A DNA stretch of 64,000 bases from Streptomyces sp. HUAS 15-9. GTDB lineage: Bacteria; Actinomycetota; Actinomycetes; Streptomycetales; Streptomycetaceae. The notes under the pieces were generated by a model. It saw only the letters and a list, made by a program, of their open reading frames with translations. It searched no databases and had not been told where the DNA came from. The translations under genes and the position numbers were made by a program. The stretch spans positions 9,114,001 to 9,178,000 of the forward strand of contig NZ_CP106798.1 in the NCBI RefSeq assembly GCF_025642155.1, in the 5' to 3' direction. Below, piece after piece: positions 57,469-64,000 of this stretch. Each line of letters starts with the position of its first letter. Within the stretch, counting starts at the first letter, position 1.

Positions 57469-57504
57469 ATTGCGATGGTCGCAATTATTTGCGACCATCG
57501 CAAT
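57469..57504. promoter_or_regulatory. Twin palindromic operators abutting a start codon
   Basis: A perfect inverted repeat with 16-base arms and a 4-base centre. It is made of two 15-base palindromes of the form TTGCGANNNTCGCAA at 57470-57484 and 57489-57503. The ATG at 57505 follows at once, with no room for a ribosome site, which suggests a leaderless transcript blocked by the downstream GntR protein. Confidence 0.7.
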
Positions 57505-57915
57505 ATGGACCAGATTCGTGAACTTGCCGCCCTGCTGCACCCGATGCCCGAGCCCGGGAGCGTGACCCCGGACGACTGCTTCAGCGACGCCTGCGACCAG
57601 GTCGAACGCGAGCGCAAGGACTATGCCGACAACCTGGAGGCAGCCGCCTTCGGCACGGAGGGCGACCCCGTCATCCTGGCGCTTGAACAGGCCCGGGCAG
57701 AGAAGGAAGAGGCGGATCGCCGTATTCGCCGAATCCTGGCCTACGCCAAGGAGTTCCAGCCGCCACGCCGCTACATCCTCGACGAACTCGGCCGGGCCTC
57801 CGGCTACTCGATCTCGGGCGTGCGTACCGCCTACACCCCCGAGGAGATCGGGCTGGTGCAGAGCCAGATCCGCCGCGATCCCAGGCGGAGCGTCTCCGGC
57901 GAGGACCCGTCATGA
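57505..57915 (+). CDS. Hypothetical HTH-containing protein, operon with GntR gene
   Basis: 136 residues from ATG 57505; ATG 57475 is the longer alternative but would read through the operators. The middle is a charged helix (DPVILALEQARAEKEEADRR), and the C-terminal part has a helix-turn-helix-like segment (YILDELGRASGYSISGVRTA). The stop overlaps the GntR start by ATGA. I do not recognise a named family. The pattern of a small DNA-binding protein coupled to a GntR repressor is common on Streptomyces plasmids and integrative elements. Confidence 0.65.
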   Translation: MDQIRELAALLHPMPEPGSVTPDDCFSDACDQVERERKDYADNLEAAAFGTEGDPVILALEQARAEKEEADRRIRRILAYAKEFQPPRRYILDELGRASGYSISGVRTAYTPEEIGLVQSQIRRDPRRSVSGEDPS

Positions 57916-58373
57916 CGGGGGGTAGGCCTGCGGGAAGCAGCCCCCTGTGGACCGTTGCGGCACACCGCCTGCCGCAGCAGTCCCTCCTGCCTCCCTACCA
58001 GTTGGTGGCCGCCGACCTGCGCCAGCAGATCCTCTCCGGACAGCTCCAGCCCGGTGAACGGCTCCCCACCTCACGGGCTCTGCAAGAGCACTACGGCATC
58101 GCCAACATGACTGCGAGGTCCGCCGTGCGGATCCTGCGCGATGAAGGCCTCGTCCACACGGCACATGGCCGAGGATCCTTCGTCGCCGACCCCCTCCCAC
58201 CTGCTGCTGAAGCTCCACACCCGACAGCCGCTGTCCCGCCCCGCATGCCCACGCCCGAGTACACCGAGCTGACCCGCCGCATCGATGAGCTCACGCACGT
58301 CCAGAACGCTTTGCTGCACCTTCTGGGGCAGGCCGGCAGGCTCGATCGTCAGCGGCCAGCGCACACCGCATGA
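57912..58373 (+). CDS. GntR-family regulator
   Basis: 153 residues. The winged HTH covers about residues 27-92 (YQLVAADLRQQILSGQLQPG, RLPTSRALQEHYGIANMTAR, LRDEGLVHTAHGRGSFVADP), followed by a proline-rich linker and a short helical C-terminus. There is no large ligand domain, as in the small KorSA/TraR-type GntR repressors of Streptomyces conjugative elements. It is coupled to the gene before it and is the natural candidate to bind the twin operators at 57469-57504. Confidence 0.85.
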   Translation: MTGGRPAGSSPLWTVAAHRLPQQSLLPPYQLVAADLRQQILSGQLQPGERLPTSRALQEHYGIANMTARSAVRILRDEGLVHTAHGRGSFVADPLPPAAEAPHPTAAVPPRMPTPEYTELTRRIDELTHVQNALLHLLGQAGRLDRQRPAHTA

Positions 58374-58432
58374 CTGGAGACGTCCCCGGCCCGCAGGCAC
58401 TGCGGCGCTTGAGCCCTGCCCAGGAACGCCAC

Positions 58433-58996
58433 TCAGAAGGCCCATCGCTTGCGATCCACACCCCGGCGAGTGAGGAACTTCTCCATGGCGGGTGAGAGGG
58501 GAGACTGGATCTTGAAGTCACGGCCGTACACGTCCTCCAGGTCGTTCCACGCCTGACCGCCGAGGCCCCGTCCCCGTTCAAACGGGTGGATCCAGATCCA
58601 GTCCAGCCAGCGTTGTCCCTCCGCGACACTCAGACCAGCGGCGCCGGCGGCGATCGGGAAGGTCGCTTCAACCTTCCTGGCGTCGAACAGGACGACTTCG
58701 ACCGTGGGATCGCTCTCATACAGGGAGCTGGGCTCTGCTGCGAACGGAGGGACATCGAAGCCGAGTTCCAGCTTGAAGTACTTGCCGAAGGTTTCTACAA
58801 CCCTGCGGAGACGCATGTCCTTCGCGGCCGGTATCAGCGCACGTCCCCGCGGCTTGTCCGCGTGGAGCAGGGGGAACATCTCGATGGCGTATCGGGCACG
58901 ACGCCCGTGCGGGCCTGGCCAGAAGTTCTCGTATTCCTCCTGACGCGCAGCCATGAGCGCCTCGCGGTCGGCTGGCGGCAGATCCTTGATGGACAT
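58433..58996 (-). CDS. GNAT-like acetyltransferase-domain protein
   Basis: 187 residues from ATG 58996; the frame is open further, to 59122, with plausible residues, so the start is uncertain. The C-terminal part has the acetyl-CoA-binding pattern WIWIHPFERGRGLGGQAWND. The N-terminal half is charged (REALMAARQEEYENFWPGPH, RALIPAAKDMRLRRVVETFG). Its substrate is unknown. It is divergent from the gene at 59103, with a shared short promoter region. Confidence 0.6.
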   Translation of the reverse strand: MSIKDLPPADREALMAARQEEYENFWPGPHGRRARYAIEMFPLLHADKPRGRALIPAAKDMRLRRVVETFGKYFKLELGFDVPPFAAEPSSLYESDPTVEVVLFDARKVEATFPIAAGAAGLSVAEGQRWLDWIWIHPFERGRGLGGQAWNDLEDVYGRDFKIQSPLSPAMEKFLTRRGVDRKRWAF

Positions 58997-59102
58997 GAGC
59001 ACAGTCTGCTCGAACGCGTCGCTCCGGACGTGCCACAGACCGGCAGCCGCGTACTCAAATCCGCTACTGCGGCTGCGTCCATGCGCTCTACCGTGACCGG
59101 TT

Positions 59103-59868
59103 ATGAGCACGCGGGCCTTCAACGGCGCCTACCTCCTGCCCTTGTTCCATACCGTCGAGCAGCTCCGTGGCGAGGGCGCCTACCGGCAACTGCCCACCCC
59201 GGCGCCGGCCAGCAGCCTGGCCACCGACGATGCCCCGCTGGGCCCGTACCGGGCCGCGCACCTGATCCAGGCGTCCTGCACCGCTGGCCTTGCCCACGCA
59301 GATGCCCTGCGCCGCCTGACCTTGGCTGGAGAGATCGATCCCATCGGCCCCTGGACCCTGCTGCGCGGCACTCTGGAGAACTTCGCCACCGGCCTGTGGC
59401 TGCTCAGCGGTCCGGACCGCGCCGAACGCCGCCCGCGCGCTGTCCCTGTGGGACGAGGACATGCGCAATCGCTACCAGCACGAACAGGACACTGGCCACA
59501 TACCCTCCCCCCGCGGCTTGACCGGCGCCCAGCGCCGCGCAGAGATCCGCACCCTGGCTGACGGCCTGGGCCTCGCTCCGCTCACCGCCCCGAAGACGAA
59601 CCGGGTCCTGCTCGAGGCCGCACCCGCCGCCGGGCTGACGGCAGTGAAGGTGTGCGCCGCCTGGCGGGCGGCCTCCGGCTTCGCGCACGGCCGCTACTGG
59701 CCCAACCTGCGTATCGCCCAGCCCCGCGCCGCCACCGCCGCGGACCACGGCGTTCATACCTTCGCTCTCGTCATCGACGAGGACCAGCACCGGCCACTGG
59801 CCGAGTACTGCCACACCATGCTGAGCCGACTGCAGGACCTCCACAACGCGCGTGCCAGCGCCCGCTGA
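59103..59868 (+). pseudogene. Hypothetical protein, frameshifted, paralog of 61775-62117
   Basis: The first frame gives FNGAYLLPLFHTVEQLRGEG and PIGPWTLLRGTLENFATGLW to AERR. Near 59430-59440 one base shifts the frame, which continues ALSLWDEDMRNRYQHEQDTG to LAEYCHTMLSRLQDLHNARA and the stop at 59868. The paralog near the right IS copy confirms that the two parts belong together (WTLLRGALENFATAVWLLDS then RRHRVLALWAEDFRNR in one frame). No family name is recognised. Confidence 0.65.
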
Positions 59869-59933
59869 CTGGCGGTGATGGCGATTCTTGAATCGACGGC
59901 CAGAGGTGCTCTTCGCCTCATTTTGTTGGCAGT

Positions 59934-60176
59934 TCAAGTGTGTGGGGATGGGCTCGTCGGGTGGGGTCTGCGGCGGCCAGCAGGGCCTCGGCGGCCTCGG
60001 TACGGGGCGGTCTCGTTGGCCTCGGCGGACACGGCATTGGCGTCCTGGGCGAGCTGGTTCGCTGCCTCGGCGGTGGTGTTCGCCTTGTTGGCGGCGCGGG
60101 CTTGCGTCCGGGTGTACATGAGGGAGGCGGCGGCGATGACCGCGCTGCCCAGGGCTATCCAGTCTGAAGTGCCCAA
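59934..60176 (-). CDS. Small membrane protein
   Basis: 80 residues from TTG 60176. One N-terminal membrane helix (WIALGSAVIAAASLMY) is followed by an alanine-rich helix that could form a coiled coil (AANKANTTAEAANQLAQDAN) and a proline-rich tail. Family unknown. The start codon is not certain. Confidence 0.4.
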   Translation of the reverse strand: MGTSDWIALGSAVIAAASLMYTRTQARAANKANTTAEAANQLAQDANAVSAEANETAPYRGRRGPAGRRRPHPTSPSPHT

Positions 60177-60231
60177 CGTATTTCCGTTCCAGACGAGATC
60201 GATGGTCAGAGGGGAGCTCGCGAGGCCGCGG

Positions 60232-60890
60232 TCAGTAGCTGGCGATGAAGTACGGCCCGGTGTCGCGCATGACCAGGTGCATGGGGACCCACAGCGGTGT
60301 TCCGTCTGTCGGGGATTTGGTCAGGTAGGTGCAGCGGTAGCCGGTCTCCTTGCCCAATGGCACGGCCTTGAGTGCGGGCATGTCGTCGCACCGCAGGTGT
60401 GAGCCGGAGTCGTGGTGGTTGGCCCAGAAGTTGGCCTGGGCCCCTTCGCGGTCAGGATTCCGGTGCTCGGCGTTGCCTGGTACTTGACCTCCAGTCCGCC
60501 CATCGCCGGGCCCTCGATCGTCACCGGCCAGGTCACCTTGATGCCCTCGTACGTGACGGTGCAGGTGATCTTGGAGCCCTTGGTCGCGGCCACCGAGTCC
60601 CGGTCGCACCTGGCGCTGGTCCGTCCCGGCGCCCGGCCATTTTGACCGTCCGCTGGCGCAGCTCGTACTTCAGCGCATCGATGAGCGGGGCGCCGTCGGA
60701 GGGGGATGGCGTGATGGTACGGGTCGGCGGTTGTGGCGGCTGCGGGTGACGAGACGGGACGACCGAAGGGCGTGCCCTTCACGGACGGCTTGTCTTTCCC
60801 CTGTGCTGCTGTGGTGCCGCCGCACCCGGCTGCCAGCGCGCTGATGGCAGCTGCGGCCGCGCAGGCCTTGATTCCCCGTATGAATGTCAT
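60232..60890 (-). pseudogene. Lipoprotein with several frame shifts
   Basis: Start ATG 60890 gives a lipoprotein signal (ACAAAAAISALAAGCGG, lipobox LAAGC). The frame then changes near 60715 (DGAPLIDALKYELRQRTVKM), near 60620 (TKGSKITCTVTYEGIKVTWP, VTIEGPAMGGLEVKYQATPS) and near 60450 (FWANHHDSGSHLRCDDMPAL, YRCTYLTKSPTDGTPLWVPM), ending at 60232. Joined together they make a plausible surface lipoprotein of about 220 residues of unknown function. Confidence 0.6.
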
Positions 60891-61204
60891 GATCCATACC
60901 CTAGAGGCCGACGCCCGTGGGGTGTTGGGGCTGCCCGAGCAGGGCGGCTGGCGCGGGAGGCTGCCCGACAGGCGGGCAGGACGTGGACAGGGAGCCGTCC
61001 TATGACCGACCAACCCTTCTGCCCTTGGGCTCCGGACTTCACCACGCCATACGTCCAGTGCAGCGCGCATATTAAGATCGTCTCCACGGGGAACGCTGGA
61101 AGCTTCCCACGGGGAGTCACGTGCGCGCAGCGAGTCACCGCTGGGCGGGCCCAAGGGTCTGCCCGGCGTTCGTTAGTCGCACGGACAGAGAGAACGGGTG
61201 AATC

Positions 61205-61606
61205 GTGCGAATAGCAGCTCGAATGGTGGTCGCGGGCGTTGCTGCGACAGCGCTCATGGGGACGTCCGCGACGGTCGCTGAAGCTCAGGCATCCCGCGCC
61301 ACGGCCGATGGCGTGTGGCGCTGTGAGGGTAAGAAGGTGATGCGGTGCATCATGCGCGTCAGTGCGAACAAGGTGCAGCTGAACTTCACCAATAAGACGT
61401 ACGGGACGATCCACTCGGAGTTCTTCCTGAACTGCTCGGGGCCGTCAGGTCAGAAGGTCTACGACTTGAAGAAGGGCCTCAAGCCGCGGGGCGGGTACCT
61501 CTCCAGTGTGATCACCTGCCCCAAGGGGCTTCAGGACTCGGCCATAGGGATCCAGAGGACGCTGTCCGGCTCCGACGCCTGGTATACCCCCAGGATCGCC
61601 ATCTGA
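61205..61606 (+). CDS. Small secreted protein
   Basis: 133 residues from GTG 61205. The signal peptide covers about residues 1-28 (MVVAGVAATALMGTSATVAE). The mature part has four cysteines (VWRCEGKKVMRCIMRVSANK, FFLNCSG, VITCPKG) and is rich in Lys and Gly. Probably disulfide-bonded outside the cell; family not recognised. A perfect palindrome follows the gene. Confidence 0.7.
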   Translation: MRIAARMVVAGVAATALMGTSATVAEAQASRATADGVWRCEGKKVMRCIMRVSANKVQLNFTNKTYGTIHSEFFLNCSGPSGQKVYDLKKGLKPRGGYLSSVITCPKGLQDSAIGIQRTLSGSDAWYTPRIAI

Positions 61607-61703
61607 TCCGCTCTGGTCAGTGAAGGGAGTGGATCGGCCGCCTCCTTCGAGGTGGAAGTGATCCGGCACCGGCGGGAGCCGCGGACCGGACCCGGCCCAC
61701 CTG

Positions 61704-61771
61704 GGCCCTGTACTCGTGAAGCTACGGCCGGGGGACATGTCCCCCGGCCGTAGCTTCACGAGTACAGGGCC
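61704..61771. repeat. 68-bp perfect palindrome
   Basis: Two 34-base arms meet directly at ACATGT (61735-61740) without a loop or a mismatch. It follows the secreted-protein gene, so it may act as a terminator. Its length and perfection are unusual. Confidence 0.85.
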
Positions 61772-61774
61772 TTT

Positions 61775-62117
61775 GTGGTGCTCGGCCGCAGGTCAAGTGG
61801 CCTGTGGGTGGGGAGATCCAGAGAGCAGGTCTGGGGTCACCCCCGAGCAGCGGGTGGCCGAATTCAGGGAGCGCCATCAGCGGGCCAACTCGATCCCTAC
61901 AGCCCGTGGACGCTGCTGCGCGGCGCGCTGGAAAACTTCGCCACCGCTGTGTGGCTGCTGGACAGCAAGGACCGCAATCAGCGCCGACATCGGGTGCTCG
62001 CCCTGTGGGCGGAGGACTTCCGCAACCGTGCTCAGCATGAGGCCGACGTCAGCCATGTCACAGGCCCCTGGGGCAAGACGGGCGTGCAACGGCGAGAGGA
62101 GGTGAAGCAGCTGGCGG
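61775..62117 (+). pseudogene. Hypothetical fragment, paralog of 59103 gene, cut by IS copy 2
   Basis: The segment SPWTLLRGALENFATAVWLL, then RRHRVLALWAEDFRNRAQHE, matches the middle of the gene at 59103. The N-terminus is degenerate, and the right side is cut at the IS end at 62118. Confidence 0.65.
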
Positions 62118-63634
62118 CTACCGGTAGTTCGTTAAATCCGGCGGTGGCGTGGGTTGACGGCAGGTCGGGTTGGTCGTAGGCCGGTGGTAGGAGTCAACTG
62201 CCTTGCTGGGGGCTGAAGATGACCGCTCGCCGTCCGTGTCCGCCTGCGCCGGGTCCGTTGGAGGAGTACGCGGCCCGGTTCGACGACCTCTTCTTCAGCC
62301 TGGCCCAGCGGCGAGGGTTTCGCGAGTACCTGTCGGGCTGCTGGCGCCGCGGGAGCGGAACAAGACGATCACCTGTCTGGCCGGGGCGGAGCCGGTGGCG
62401 GGTGCGGGGATGCCGGGGTGCAGCGGCTGCAGTTCTTCCTGTCCGAGTCGCCCTGGGAGGCCGAGCAGGTCAACGACCGGCGGCTTGAGCTGCTGCGCGA
62501 GGGCGGGGTCATCGTGGTCGACGATTCCGGTGACCGCAAGGACGGCACGGCGACCGCGCACGTGGGCAGGCAGTGGCTGGGTAGGCTGGGCAAGACGGAC
62601 AACGGCATCGTCACGGTGACCACCGTGTGGACCGACGGCCGCGTGTACTACCCGCTGCACGCGACTCCCTACACCCCCGCCCATCACTTCGCCCGCGGCC
62701 GGTCCGACCCGGCCTTCCGTACGAAACCACAGCTGGCCGCAGCCCTCGCGGCCCGCGGGAAGGAGGCCGGCTTCGGCTGCCGGGCGGTGGTCGCCGACTG
62801 CGCCTACTCCGTCAGCGACGACTGGTACCTCGCACTGCGCGCAGCCGGCCTGGCCTACGTGGTCGCGCTCAAGCCGCACCGCGGAACCTGGGCTCCGGCC
62901 GACCAGCCGCACACCCCCATCGAAGCAGCCCACGCCCTGACCTGGCGCGATGCCAAGCGTCCAGGCGACTGGACGCCCGTGGTGCGTCACTTCCGTGACG
63001 GGCACACCGAGACCTGGTGGGCCGCTGATGCCCGCCTGGGCGGCTACGGCCCTGACTCACCCTGCCGGCTGGTCGTGGCCACCACCGACCCGGCCGGCCT
63101 GCCGGAGAAGGCCACCTGGTACCTGGCCACCAACCTGCCCCACCCCGACGCGCCCCACGCCGCCACCGGCCCGCACCCGCCGGCCGACCTCGCCGAGATC
63201 GTCCGCCTCTACGGACTGCGGCCCTGGATCGAGCAGAGCTACAAGCAGATCAAGGACGAACTCGGCTGGGCCGACTTCCAAGTCCGTTCCGACCGCGCCA
63301 TCCGCCGCCACCAGATGCTGGTCAACTGCGCCTTCTCCTTCTGCTGGGACCAGTGGTTCACCCCACCCGGACCCTTGGACGCCACCGCGCCGGACCCGTG
63401 CCCCGACGAGGGGCCAGAGAGGGGGCCCAGCCGAACCCCACCGGCCCCAACCGCCTTGCTGGCCCAGGGCCTTACGCGCCATCCGTTCCTGGCTCACCCC
63501 CGCCATCACCCTCAACCGATGGTGGCACGCCTGGACGGACAAGGACCCACCCTCCGAGCTCCAGGCCCTGATCGACGCGGTCACCAACGGACACGGCATT
63601 GACCTCTACTGCCGGATTAACGAACTACCGGTAG
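62118..63634 (+). mobile_element. IS701-like element, copy 2
   Basis: 1517 bases, near-identical to copy 1 but inverted. The left end is CTACCGGTAGTTCGTTAAAT. The right end has lost one T (GGATTAACG in place of GGATTTAACG). With copy 1 it brackets 5.6 kb. Confidence 0.85.
62219..63624 (+). pseudogene. IS701-like transposase, copy 2, frame-disrupted
   Basis: Same as copy 1, with the missing base near 62330 and the C-terminal shift near 63465. It has one more deletion: four G in place of five near 62412, so the open main frame starts only at 62418 (MQRLQFFLSESPWEAEQVND). The loss of a T at the right end removes the stop, and the C-terminal frame runs on into the polymerase fragment. Confidence 0.75.
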
Positions 63635-63636
63635 CG

Positions 63637-64000
63637 GTCATCGCCCGGCTCGGGTACGCCACCTATGTCCTCACCGTCGCCACCGTCGCCACCGATGTGC
63701 GCGAGATGGGCATCCGGGTCGCCGCCCGCGGCTCCGGCGCGGGCAGCATGGTCAACCACCTGCTGTACATCGCCACGGCCAACCCGCTCGACCGTCACCT
63801 CCTCATGGAGCGTTTCCTGAGCGTCAGTCGCCGCTCGCTGCCGGACATCGACATCGATGTGGAGTCCGCACGCCGCCTGGAGGTCTACGACCGCATCTTC
63901 GAACGGTTCGGTGCGGATCGGGTCGCGGTGACCGGCATGCCGGAGACCTACCGCGCCCGGCACGCCCTCCGGGACACCGGGCTCGCCCTGGGGATCGCGC
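63637..64000 (+). pseudogene. DnaE-type DNA polymerase III alpha fragment, 5' cut by IS, 3' outside window
   Basis: The frame YATYVLTVATVATDVREMGI, RVAARGSGAGSMVNHLLYIA, MERFLSVSRRSLPDIDIDVE, YDRIFERFGADRVAVTGMPE and TYRARHALRDTGLALGIA is the palm region of a C-family polymerase, closest to the actinobacterial error-prone DnaE2 type. The catalytic acidic pair is in PDIDIDVES. The N-terminal PHP domain is not next to it; the IS element takes its place. The open frame is continuous with the transposase C-terminal frame. Confidence 0.8.

Overview
The window is high-GC actinobacterial DNA, most likely from Streptomyces or a close relative. Supporting signs are the GC-rich codon use, frequent GTG starts, GTGA/ATGA gene overlaps, a PAS/GAF/SpoIIE-type phosphatase, a STAS anti-sigma antagonist, and DUF6233/DUF6924-like and small secreted proteins. 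The density of insertion sequences and broken genes suggests an accessory region such as a chromosome arm or a plasmid-like island. No rRNA, tRNA or CRISPR array was seen.

Left part (1-8.5 kb). A cut-off IS3 element truncates a VOC-family gene. A decayed ISL3 fragment follows. Next comes an orphan contact-dependent-inhibition-type toxin tip (frameshifted) with its likely immunity gene, then a large sensor phosphatase, a PhzF-family protein, and a TetR regulator divergent from an AhpD-like gene, with two near-palindromic operators between them.

Biosynthetic cluster (8.5-16.4 kb). Six tightly coupled genes encode an acyl carrier protein, a KAS III-like ketosynthase (DarB-like), a DarA-like dialkylresorcinol enzyme, an FAD monooxygenase, an SCP2-domain protein and a FabF-like ketosynthase. 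A broken cupin gene and a P450 follow. The set looks like a dialkylresorcinol/cyclohexanedione pathway with oxidative tailoring.

Defence locus (17.8-26.3 kb). Four genes match a Wadjet (JetABCD) anti-plasmid system of the DUF2397/DUF2398/SMC-like/DUF2399 kind. Each gene carries at least one reading-frame disruption, while the nearby biosynthetic genes are intact. Downstream is a group II intron remnant nested in a second group II intron remnant, which itself sits in an IS21 istB gene.

Catabolic operon (28.5-37.8 kb). A minus-strand operon (FAH-family hydrolase, acyl-CoA ligase, DoxX, two FAD hydroxylases, extradiol dioxygenase) is divergent from a TetR regulator, with a 28-bp inverted-repeat operator between them. 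This reads as an aromatic meta-cleavage pathway.

Insertion graveyard (41-51 kb). An IS256 transposase is split by an ISL3 element (8-bp target duplication) and by an IS30 element. The ISL3 carries a two-recombinase Tn554-like element inside its transposase. An IS701 element with a CTAG duplication interrupts a helicase fragment.

Right part (51-64 kb). Small secreted proteins, hypothetical genes, a GntR operon with twin operators abutting its start, and two inverted copies of one IS701-like element that share the same transposase frameshifts. The second copy is joined to a DnaE-type polymerase fragment that runs off the window.
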